From an uncultured Ruminococcus sp. (GTDB taxonomy: Bacteria > Bacillota > Clostridia > Oscillospirales > Ruminococcaceae), in contig CAMCMW010000010.1 of assembly GCA_945876155.1 (NCBI GenBank), forward strand, positions 1-13,890: 13,890 bases of DNA, read 5' to 3'. Below are positions 6,646-13,890 of this stretch, piece by piece (position 1 is the stretch's first letter; each line of letters begins with the position of its first letter). The position numbers and the translations under genes are program-made. The notes under the pieces were generated by a model. It was not told the DNA's origin. It made no database searches and saw only the letters and a list, made by a program, of their open reading frames with translations.

Positions 6646-6747
6646 ATGAGATTAAGCAGTGCAGAAGGATACAAGAAACTTCCAGTTTGCAGGGGGCAAC
6701 GTCCCTTGCATTACCGAAATCATATATTTTTATCAATGTACACGTGA
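6646..6747 (+). pseudogene. 5' remnant of a gene cut off by repeat R4
   Basis: A strong ribosome binding site (TAGGAGGT) 7 bases upstream and an ATG at 6646 follow the stop of the DNA-binding protein gene closely, as expected for the second gene of an operon. Only about 11 native codons remain (MRLSSAEGYKK). Reading then enters repeat R4 and stops at 6745-6747 inside its HAD-like half. The original product cannot be identified from 11 residues. A genuine 33-residue peptide cannot be excluded, but most of it would be encoded by the repeat, so a truncated remnant is more likely. Confidence 0.5.
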
Positions 6748-6774
6748 CGGAGATTACGGCGGCTTTGGAGATTG
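6680..6774 (+). repeat. Repeat copy R4
   Basis: This copy starts TTCCAGTTTGCAGG and is very close to R3. The hairpin GCAGGGGG (6689-6696) with TCCCTTGC (6702-6709) is well formed. The HAD-tail half reads GTGACGGAGATTACGGCGGCTTTGGAGATTGT: it lacks three bases and ends before the stop codon, where the acetyltransferase ATG begins. Its GGAG (6767-6770) is 7 bases from that ATG, so the repeat itself provides the ribosome binding site of the next gene. Confidence 0.85.
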
Positions 6775-6777
6775 TTT

Positions 6778-7200
6778 ATGAAGATTGTTTTGTTTGATTA
6801 CCTGTCAGATGATGCCAGAATGATAAGAAAAAAGGTATTCATGGACGAACAGGGATTTGAAAACGAGTTTGATGATACAGATGAAATCGCCTCACATATT
6901 GTTATGTACAATGAAAAAGAAGAGCCGGTTGCAACCTGCAGATTCTTTGAAAGTTCTGAAAAAAATAATTTCATATTTGGCAGACTGGCAGTAATTGTGC
7001 CTTACAGAGGAATGGATATCGGTACAAAAATGATAAATGCCGCTGAAAAATTCGTTCTGAAAATGGGCGGAACTTCTGTGTCACTCCATGCACAATGCAG
7101 AGTTAAAAGCTTTTATGAAAAATCCGGTTACACTGCATTCGGCGAAACTGATGATGATGAGGGCTGTCCTCATGTATGGATGAGAAAGCAGATTTTATAA
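6778..7200 (+). CDS. GNAT-family N-acetyltransferase (ElaA-like)
   Basis: This 140-residue protein has the GNAT fold and transfers an acetyl group from acetyl-CoA to an unknown amine. The acetyl-CoA-binding motif is seen in GRLAVIVPYRGMDIGTKMI (about 66-84), with RGMDIG as the Q/RxxGxG/A loop. The N-terminal block RKKVFMDEQGFENEFDDTD resembles the ElaA subgroup of GNATs, and the C-terminal FYEKSGYTAFGE is the usual final strand-helix. The ATG at 6778 is preferred over the TTG at 6772 because GGAG at 6767-6770 is 7 bases away; that ribosome binding site belongs to repeat R4. It is the last gene of the cassette-like series, and no HAD-tail copy follows it. Confidence 0.85.
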   Translation: MKIVLFDYLSDDARMIRKKVFMDEQGFENEFDDTDEIASHIVMYNEKEEPVATCRFFESSEKNNFIFGRLAVIVPYRGMDIGTKMINAAEKFVLKMGGTSVSLHAQCRVKSFYEKSGYTAFGETDDDEGCPHVWMRKQIL

Positions 7201-7205
7201 TTACA

Positions 7206-7240
7206 ATTTGTAGGGGCGGGCAATGCTCTCCCCTGCAAAT
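7206..7240. repeat. Inverted repeat after the acetyltransferase gene
   Basis: ATTTGTAGGGG (7206-7216) pairs with CCCCTGCAAAT (7230-7240) over 11 positions with one G-T pair and a 13-base loop. No T-run follows, so it is not a standard terminator. The left arm resembles the start of R3/R4 (CAGTTTGCAGGGG), and ACGTGTGACG just after it recalls ACACGTGACGG in those repeats. It may be a relative or remnant of the same repeat without the HAD-tail half, or a separate MITE-like repeat. Confidence 0.55.
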
Positions 7241-7319
7241 ACGTGTGACGTTGTGTGCATTGTCCTATAAATTATAAATTTTTAAAAATCATTTCAGCCG
7301 ATTTTTTTGTAAAAACCAC

Positions 7320-8908
<1,589 letters not shown>

Positions 8909-8927
8909 GTTAATACTTGTACTATTT

Positions 8928-8959
8928 ATCCGGCAGTTTGATTGGCTGCCGGATTTTTT
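8928..8959 (+). terminator. Rho-independent terminator of guaB
   Basis: ATCCGGCAG (8928-8936) is a perfect reverse complement of CTGCCGGAT (8946-8954) with a 9-base loop, and a run of T follows. It lies 19 bases after the guaB stop. Confidence 0.93.
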
Positions 8960-9006
8960 GATTATTTATTGCAACTTACGGTTGCGCAAATGACTGGCAA
9001 AGTTGG

Positions 9007-9035
9007 TTGAGAAATCAAAGAATTTTGGATATAAT
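9007..9035 (+). promoter_or_regulatory. Promoter of the XRE-family regulator gene
   Basis: TTGAGA (9007-9012) and TATAAT (9030-9035) are spaced by 17 bases, about 28 bases before the ATG. Just upstream, GCAAC-TTACG-GTTGC forms a small inverted repeat that could be an operator for the regulator itself; that is inference. Confidence 0.7.
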
Positions 9036-9063
9036 TATAAAAAACAGCAGTGAGGAGAGTAAT

Positions 9064-9492
9064 ATGAAATTTTCTGAGAAGGTGAGAAACCTGAGAATAC
9101 AAAGCGGTATGTCCCAGGAAGGACTGGCGGAAAAGCTTGATGTAAGCCGTCAGACTGTTTCAAAGTGGGAATCGGGAGGTTCGTTTCCGGAAATTGAAAA
9201 GCTTATTGCTTTAAGCGACCTTTTTGACGTGTCCATTGACTACCTGCTGAGGGACAAGCAGATAAACAGTATTGCCTATTCAGAATCACTGGACAGAATG
9301 GTCATTCAGTTTCTGAGTTCGTCCAATGAAATGGCTGATATATCCAGACAGCTGGTGGATATCGCCCAGGACGGCGTAATCGACGACAAGGAAAAAATTC
9401 AGCTGGAAAATATCATCTGCAACATGGACAGAATCGCTGAAAACATTGAAACTATACGCAGGGCAATTAATGATGTGTGCGTGAACAAATAA
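9064..9492 (+). CDS. XRE-family transcriptional regulator (helix-turn-helix)
   Basis: This 142-residue DNA-binding protein has a classical Cro/C1-type helix-turn-helix at the N-terminus (about residues 5-60): KVRNLRIQSGMSQEGLAEKL, then the recognition segment DVSRQTVSKWESGGSFPEI and LFDVSIDYLL. The C-terminal half (about 75-142) is helical and acidic with no membrane segment, probably for dimerisation or a partner protein. The target is unknown. GAGGAGAG upstream and the promoter position support the ATG at 9064 rather than a TTG at 9007, which lies in the -35 box. It stands alone between guaB and a convergent cysteine desulfurase, with its own promoter and a shared terminator. Confidence 0.9.
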   Translation: MKFSEKVRNLRIQSGMSQEGLAEKLDVSRQTVSKWESGGSFPEIEKLIALSDLFDVSIDYLLRDKQINSIAYSESLDRMVIQFLSSSNEMADISRQLVDIAQDGVIDDKEKIQLENIICNMDRIAENIETIRRAINDVCVNK

Positions 9493-9493
9493 A

Positions 9494-9519
9494 AAAGACG
9501 CCTTTTACCGGGCGTCTTT
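9494..9519. terminator. Bidirectional terminator between convergent genes
   Basis: AAAGACGCC (9494-9502) is matched by GGCGTCTTT (9511-9519) around an 8-base loop. A/T-runs on both sides allow it to end transcription from the regulator (+) and from the cysteine desulfurase (-), which it separates. Confidence 0.85.
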
Positions 9520-9522
9520 AAA

Positions 9523-10659
9523 TTATTTCGTATGAATCAGCCTTTTCGTACCTTCTTCAATACTCTCCGCAAGCACCCTCAGTTCAGAAAGGGTATTCTG
9601 CGGACACAGGCTTATTCTCAGCGCCGAATCCGCAAGCTGTGGTTTAAGACCGAACTCAGTCAGCACTCCGCTCTGCGCTCCCTTTGAACACGCCGAACCG
9701 CTCGACACAAAAATCTCCTTTGATTCAAGGTAGTGCAGCATTATTTCCGAACGTATTCCGGGTACTGAAATGTTGATTATATAAGGCGAGCAGTTTTCAC
9801 CGGAATTTACCACAACACCGTCAATGCTCTCTATTCTCTGGCAAAACAGCTTTTTAAGCCGTTCCAGTTCATCGTATCTCTGCTGGATAGTACCGCTTAA
9901 CGCCTTCACCGCTGCCCCGAACGCCGCTATCATAGGGACATTTTCCGTTCCCGGGCGAAAACCCTTTTCCTGACCGCCGCCGTAAAGCATACCGGAAATG
10001 TGTACACCCTTTTTGATGTAAAGTCCACCGACGCCCTTGCAGCCGTAAATCTTGTGTGCGCTCATGGAAACAAGGTCGGCATTGATGGTGTTTACCTTAA
10101 CCGGAAGTTTCATAAATCCCTGTACAGCATCGCAGTGGGTTATGCACTGGGGAAACTTTTTCTTGATACCGTAAAAAGCCCGTCTCACCGGAAGAATGTA
10201 CCCTGTTTCGTTGTTTACCAGCATCATGCTGACAAGACAGGTTCTGTCGTCAACGGCATTTATAATCTGCTCGTGGGATATTTCCCCCGACTTGTCCGGT
10301 GATATCCTCACCACCTCAAAGCCCCTGTTTTCAAGCTCATTCATTGCCGCCTTGACGGAAGCGTGTTCAACGGTTGTTGTAACAATTTTAGGACGCCTTT
10401 TGCCGTAGGCAGCGGCAGTACCCAGAATTGCGGTGTTATTGCTCTCAGTCGCACCGGAAGTGAAGTAGATACACTCCGGCGGACAGGCAAGCTCTTTTGC
10501 GATTGTTTTTCTGACGTTATCCGTCACAAGCTGTGCTTTCAGCCCCTTTGAATGGAGGGAGGACGGATTGCCGTAATTTTCCGTCATGCAGTCCAGTGCG
10601 GCATTTACTGCCTCTCTGCACGGCTTTGTGGTTGCAGCGTTGTCAAGATATATTTCCAT
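9523..10659 (-). CDS. Cysteine desulfurase, NifS/IscS family
   Basis: This PLP enzyme takes sulfur from L-cysteine as a persulfide for iron-sulfur clusters, tRNA thiolation or other uses, releasing alanine. The 378-residue cytoplasmic protein starts YLDNAATT and has TSGATESNN (68-76), the PLP-stacking His99 in EHAS, and the PLP-binding Lys203 in SMSAHKIYG. RPGTEN (235-240) follows, then the active-site Cys324 in SSGSACSKG, typical of the IscS/NifS (class I) group. The length is usual. Neither an IscU scaffold nor a ThiI gene adjoins it here, so its sulfur acceptor is not evident from context. It has its own promoter and shares a terminator with the convergent regulator, so it looks like a one-gene transcript. 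Confidence 0.95.
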   Translation of the reverse strand: MEIYLDNAATTKPCREAVNAALDCMTENYGNPSSLHSKGLKAQLVTDNVRKTIAKELACPPECIYFTSGATESNNTAILGTAAAYGKRRPKIVTTTVEHASVKAAMNELENRGFEVVRISPDKSGEISHEQIINAVDDRTCLVSMMLVNNETGYILPVRRAFYGIKKKFPQCITHCDAVQGFMKLPVKVNTINADLVSMSAHKIYGCKGVGGLYIKKGVHISGMLYGGGQEKGFRPGTENVPMIAAFGAAVKALSGTIQQRYDELERLKKLFCQRIESIDGVVVNSGENCSPYIINISVPGIRSEIMLHYLESKEIFVSSGSACSKGAQSGVLTEFGLKPQLADSALRISLCPQNTLSELRVLAESIEEGTKRLIHTK

Positions 10660-10692
10660 AGAATCAGTCCGTTTCTTTAAAATTACCGTATA

Positions 10693-10721
10693 ATTATATC
10701 ACATTTTCAGTAATATTTCAA
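10693..10721 (-). promoter_or_regulatory. Promoter of the cysteine desulfurase gene
   Basis: Read on the minus strand, TTGAAA (10716-10721) and TATAAT (10693-10698) are spaced by 17 bases, about 34 bases before the start codon. This is a near-consensus housekeeping promoter. I see no operator-like palindrome around it. Confidence 0.8.
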
Positions 10722-10742
10722 CATTTGCAAAACGGTGTGTTG

Positions 10743-10777
10743 AAAAAAAGGCATTACCGCCCAAAGACGATAATGCC
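10743..10777 (-). terminator. Terminator of the sortase / SpoIID-like operon
   Basis: On the minus strand GGCATTA (10771-10777) pairs with TAATGCC (10750-10756) and is followed by seven T. It lies just after the stop of the SpoIID-like gene and ends the leftward operon before the desulfurase promoter. Confidence 0.85.
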
Positions 10778-10783
10778 GGATAA

Positions 10784-11977
10784 TCAATTATATGTAAATG
10801 TAAAATTAGGTGATTTCAGTCCAAGATATGCTCTGAAATCATTTCCCTTGATTGTCACCTGACCGTCCACAACGACATAAGCCGCATATCCGCCGTCACC
10901 CTCGATTATGGATATCCAGTTTGACGGGTCGTCGGAAAGGGTAATTCCCAGATTGTTTTCAAGTTCCGCCCTTACTTCGTCAGCGCTTATTACTTCAACA
11001 GTTCCGTAATGCGGGTCACACTGGCTGTCATATTCGCAGTAAACACTTCTCAGATAAGGAATATCCTGATAGAAAATATCGTAGCATGAAGCCGTACTTC
11101 CACCGCTTGACGCACAGAACATAGCCAGCGCATAGCTGCCGTCATAGAAAATTGCCTCGCCTAAAACCGACTTTACAGCGTCAACAACATTCTGCGGAGG
11201 GTCTGGCTTAGGATAAAGGTCACCGGCATTTCCGCCCTTATACATAATGTATGTATATACTGCGACTGCCTGTGCTCTGATTGCCTCGTTAGCCATAGAG
11301 CCGCCGACTTCGTTATAAGTTACCATTGAAACGATGTCCAGCACAGAACCGCTTACTCCGCCGGCAGAAATGGTATCATCTGTCTTTCCGGTATTCTGGA
11401 TATATGTACCCGGATAGTAATGCTGTAAAATCTGCTGATAGTTCCAGCCGGAATAGCTTGCATAATGGTTTGCACCGTTCTGGCTCATGCCTACGCCGTG
11501 ACCGTAGCCGTAAGTGGTAAAGGCAAAGTTTCCTTCTGCAACCTCAACAGGGTCTGATTCCGGACGCTGAACTGGTGCAGACGGTGTTTCCGGTACTATC
11601 TGGATAGCCTGATAATCCGAATGGGGTTCAATGTAGCTTATGCCCGTATCATTGACAACAACGCCCTCCGGCACTGCCTCTGTGGGTTCTTCTGTCGGCA
11701 CTTCAACCGTTTCATAGCTTACAAGCGAAAGGTTATCTTTGTAATCTGAAAGATCCGCTTTCCACCATGCAGTAACCTCGTAATCTTCACCGGCTGCTGC
11801 GGTCGTTTCAGGAATTTCCGTTACGGACGCAGGAGCAGTAGTTGCCTGTGTGGGCTCCTGTTTGTCTTCCACCGCTGAAACACTTCTGGTATTTATCATT
11901 GCTGCAAACAGAGCTGAACCCAGTAATACAGCAGCTGTAAGAACCGCCATGCCCTTTCGTGGTTTTCGTAATTCCAT
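10784..11977 (-). CDS. Secreted SpoIID/LytB-domain protein with circularly permuted domain order
   Basis: SpoIID/LytB-type proteins act on peptidoglycan outside the membrane: SpoIID is a lytic transglycosylase, LytB an amidase enhancer. This 397-residue protein has a hydrophobic N-terminal segment (about 10-30, signal peptide or anchor) and a Thr/Pro/Glu-rich linker to about 145. YGYGHGVGMSQNGA (156-169) with ILQHYYPGT (183-191) comes next. The block that normally comes first follows: VTYNEVGGSM with candidate catalytic Glu223, EAIRAQAVAVYTY, ASSGGSTAS and PYLRSV. The protein ends FRAYLGLKSPNFTF, where the GHGVGMSQ block normally follows. The order is thus rotated relative to B. subtilis SpoIID. 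A GGAG site precedes the ATG. It is the last gene of the sortase operon, so a role at the cell surface rather than only in sporulation is plausible. Confidence 0.85.
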   Translation of the reverse strand: MELRKPRKGMAVLTAAVLLGSALFAAMINTRSVSAVEDKQEPTQATTAPASVTEIPETTAAAGEDYEVTAWWKADLSDYKDNLSLVSYETVEVPTEEPTEAVPEGVVVNDTGISYIEPHSDYQAIQIVPETPSAPVQRPESDPVEVAEGNFAFTTYGYGHGVGMSQNGANHYASYSGWNYQQILQHYYPGTYIQNTGKTDDTISAGGVSGSVLDIVSMVTYNEVGGSMANEAIRAQAVAVYTYIMYKGGNAGDLYPKPDPPQNVVDAVKSVLGEAIFYDGSYALAMFCASSGGSTASCYDIFYQDIPYLRSVYCEYDSQCDPHYGTVEVISADEVRAELENNLGITLSDDPSNWISIIEGDGGYAAYVVVDGQVTIKGNDFRAYLGLKSPNFTFTYN

Positions 11978-12005
11978 TTTTTCTCACTCCAGACTTTTTA
12001 ATTTA

Positions 12006-12917
12006 TCAGTCCTCGTCGTCTTCTTCCTCTGAATCAGCACTGTCCTCCGGCTTGTCAGCGCCCTCGACTTTATCAATGCTGTCTACAGTTTCATGGTCAC
12101 GCAAACGTCTTGCAACGACAAGTAAGCGTGAATTATCTTCGTCCAGATAGCAGGTCTGGAGAGTAAGTAACTTATCTCCGTATGACACGTCAATATCCGG
12201 TGATACCATAGACCTGTCCTGAACTGTTTCAACGTACTTGTTGAAATCCTCTTCGGTGTCAAGCTCTTCCTGATCCCAGTAAGCAAATTCCTCACCGTAG
12301 GCACTTTCGCCGTAATCGCCGTAAGTAAGCAAAACGCCAAAGATAATATATTGATAATCCCTGTAATTTGAGCTGAACTCAATTATAGGATTTTCGTCAT
12401 AAAATGAAGGGTCCTGCCTGTAGTAATGCAGGGTAGCAAATTTTGAGCCGTTTAACATATTGTGACCGTAAAGCACAATATTTTCCGACTGTTTGCTCTC
12501 GTCAGCATTAAAATCATCTCTGTAATCCATGAATATAGAACCGGATTCAAGATACTCTCTGTCAAGATCCCTGTTGAGGTAATAGGCGTTGCCCTCAGTT
12601 TCAAGATCCTCGCCGTGATACTGAACAACGGGGTAATCAACATAGGTATTGCTGATTTTTATGTATCCCACAACGTCCTTGTTTTCATGCAGAAGTACCT
12701 TTGCAAGACCGGTAAGCCCCGGCTCGTCAGAGAAGTTTTCAATTACCGGCAGTTCCGGTTCTGTAGGAGCCTCTGTGACCGGTTCTAAAACATCGGCAGC
12801 GGAGCTTACCTCTTTTTTATCTTCTTCCTTTCCGCCGAAAACCATAACTGCGGCAAGCGCAATAACTGCGACTGCGGCGGTGCAGCCGATAGTAATAATT
12901 CCTTTTTTTGTTAACAT
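12006..12917 (-). CDS. srtB: Class B sortase with acidic C-terminal tail
   Basis: Sortases are membrane-anchored cysteine transpeptidases that attach proteins to the cell wall or polymerise pili. This 303-residue protein has an N-terminal membrane segment (about residues 5-28), a Thr/Pro/Glu linker and a class B-like catalytic domain. It contains VGYIKI and YPVVQ, the catalytic His152 in YGHNMLNGSKF, Cys256 in LTLQTC, and Arg270/271 in LLVVARR. The last 25 or so residues are strongly acidic (ending EEEDDED), an unusual extension. I chose the ATG at 12917; the TTG at 12926 lies almost on top of the AGGGA ribosome binding site. It follows the other sortase by 15 bases and precedes the SpoIID-like gene by 28, so the three form an operon. 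No sorting-signal substrate is in view. Confidence 0.9.
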   Translation of the reverse strand: MLTKKGIITIGCTAAVAVIALAAVMVFGGKEEDKKEVSSAADVLEPVTEAPTEPELPVIENFSDEPGLTGLAKVLLHENKDVVGYIKISNTYVDYPVVQYHGEDLETEGNAYYLNRDLDREYLESGSIFMDYRDDFNADESKQSENIVLYGHNMLNGSKFATLHYYRQDPSFYDENPIIEFSSNYRDYQYIIFGVLLTYGDYGESAYGEEFAYWDQEELDTEEDFNKYVETVQDRSMVSPDIDVSYGDKLLTLQTCYLDEDNSRLLVVARRLRDHETVDSIDKVEGADKPEDSADSEEEDDED

Positions 12918-12932
12918 TTTGTTCAAGTCCCT

Positions 12933-13890
12933 TTATTCTGTTGTAAGCGGATAGCCTTCAAATTCGGCGTCCGGATCGTATGTATTATCATTCCATTCAT
13001 AATATATCGACGGCCACAGAATGTTCGGATTGTCCCTTACATTATCTGTACCCTCGTATGGGTCTTCGCCGTCACGGACAAGTCTTGCCATAACTATAAG
13101 TCTGCCTGTGTCAAAAACACTGTTGCAGGTTGAGAGCGTCAGCAGCTGGTCGCCGTATCTGACATCGACATCATTGAACGTAAGCGCACGCTTTTTAGCG
13201 TTGTTTACAAATTCGTAGAAGTCCTCCTCACCGGCAAAGTTTAAGTAATTCCAGCAGTCAAACTTTGTGTCCGACTCGTCTTCTGCGTCTATAATAAAGT
13301 AAGCAAATATCTTGTATTTGTATGTTTCATAGTTTGAGCTGAGCTCAATAATCGGGTGCTCACTGTAGAAACCGTTCACGTCCTCATACTGCTGAAGTCC
13401 GCCGAACATCGAACCGTCCTTCATGTCGTGACCGTAAACTATCAGATTCTGCGAGTTTTCAAGCACCTTCACGCCGTCAACAACATAGTCAAAGTAATTT
13501 CTCCAGTCAAGGAAAATAGTACCTGCCTTGGCGTCCTCTTTGTCGATATTCTTGTTTAAGTAGTACTCGTTGCCGTCTTCCTTCCGGCGCTGAACAACTG
13601 GATAGCTGATGTCAGTACCCGGAATCTTGATATATCCCACAACGTCCTTGTTTCTTTCAAGGAGCAGCTTTGCGCCCTCTTTGAGTTCCCAGTTTTTGTA
13701 TGCAGTCTGTTCTGAACCGTCATCTGGGGAAGAATCGGGAAGCGGATTTTTATTGGCGTCATCATAGATTGCCTCAATCTCATCGCCCAGCTGTCTGTTC
13801 TTGTAGTTTTCCCAGTAATAGTCAACAATAAGGAAAAGACACACGCTGAATACCAGCACCGCAGCAAGGAATATGATTTTTCTGACAGCC
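12933..13890 (-). CDS. srtB: Class B sortase, 5' end cut by the window edge
   Basis: This is a second membrane-anchored sortase, paralogous to its neighbour. The frame stays open to the window end: upstream of a GTG at 13857-13859 it continues as VRKIIFLAAV, which completes the hydrophobic N-terminal segment, so the true start lies beyond base 13890. Counting from that GTG codon, the catalytic residues are His144 in VYGHDMKDGSMF, Cys245 in LTLSTC and Arg259 in LIVMARL. Shared class B stretches with the neighbour include KDVVGYIKI, YPVVQ and IELSSNYETYKY. The C-terminal extension is aromatic and acidic (WPSIYYEWN...), unlike the neighbour's. It is the first visible gene of the leftward operon; the pair may handle different substrates or steps. 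Confidence 0.9.
   Translation of the reverse strand, partial: AVRKIIFLAAVLVFSVCLFLIVDYYWENYKNRQLGDEIEAIYDDANKNPLPDSSPDDGSEQTAYKNWELKEGAKLLLERNKDVVGYIKIPGTDISYPVVQRRKEDGNEYYLNKNIDKEDAKAGTIFLDWRNYFDYVVDGVKVLENSQNLIVYGHDMKDGSMFGGLQQYEDVNGFYSEHPIIELSSNYETYKYKIFAYFIIDAEDESDTKFDCWNYLNFAGEEDFYEFVNNAKKRALTFNDVDVRYGDQLLTLSTCNSVFDTGRLIVMARLVRDGEDPYEGTDNVRDNPNILWPSIYYEWNDNTYDPDAEFEGYPLTTE

Noticed and set aside
4699..6774. Repeats R1-R4 as classical integron attC sites
   Set aside because: The layout is similar (one gene per repeat, inverted-repeat architecture), but the core GTTRRRY and its partner RYYYAAC are not found at the expected ends, and no IntI-type integrase is in the window.
4110..6774. CRISPR array
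   Set aside because: The repeats are long, few and separated by whole genes of unequal length, with no spacers or cas genes.
12918..12926. TTG start of the downstream sortase at 12926
   Set aside because: It is one base from the AGGGA ribosome binding site; the ATG at 12917 has a proper spacing.
13857..13859. GTG as the true start of the rightmost sortase
   Set aside because: The frame continues upstream to the window edge with a hydrophobic, lysine/arginine-capped stretch that completes the membrane segment, so the start is outside the window.

Overview
The window reads as chromosomal DNA of a Gram-positive Clostridia-type bacterium. A Ruminococcus-like member of the Oscillospiraceae/Ruminococcaceae is my best guess, but this is inference. 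Supporting signs are strong GGAGG ribosome binding sites, TTGACA/TATAAT-type promoters, a riboflavin operon in Firmicutes order with a RibBA fusion, class B sortases and a SpoIID-type protein with a threonine/proline/glutamate-rich linker.

Region 1 (1-4151, + strand) is a compact riboflavin operon: ribD, ribE, ribBA, ribH, then a HAD-family phosphatase overlapping ribH by one base. The HAD protein is a good candidate for the dephosphorylation step that the four Rib enzymes do not cover. A terminator-like hairpin sits just before ribD; any FMN riboswitch aptamer would lie left of the window.

Region 2 (about 4110-7240, + strand) is the most unusual part. Five small, A/T-richer genes follow in single file: flavodoxin-like, MGMT-like, a second flavodoxin-like, a 231-residue predicted DNA-binding protein, and a GNAT acetyltransferase. 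Each of the four junctions between them carries a copy, full or deleted, of a repeat of up to about 109 bp. The right half of the repeat duplicates the last 13 codons and stop of the HAD gene; the left half is a structured segment absent from the HAD gene. The layout resembles a row of one-gene cassettes accumulated at the 3' end of the HAD gene, but no recombinase is visible and the repeat does not fit the integron attC core. One repeat cuts off a downstream gene after about 11 codons, and two repeats appear to supply the ribosome binding site of the next gene. Because two cargo genes encode FMN-type flavodoxins, read-through from the riboflavin operon would link cofactor synthesis and use.

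Region 3 (7206-9519, + strand) holds guaB (IMP dehydrogenase) with a clear promoter and terminator, then an XRE-family regulator with its own promoter. A terminator shared with the convergent gene ends the region.

Region 4 (9523-13890, - strand) holds a single-gene cysteine desulfurase unit and then a cell-surface operon read leftwards: a class B sortase cut by the window edge, a second class B sortase, and a secreted SpoIID/LytB-like protein. In that last protein the conserved blocks appear in circularly permuted order, with the GHGVGMSQ block before the catalytic block instead of after it.
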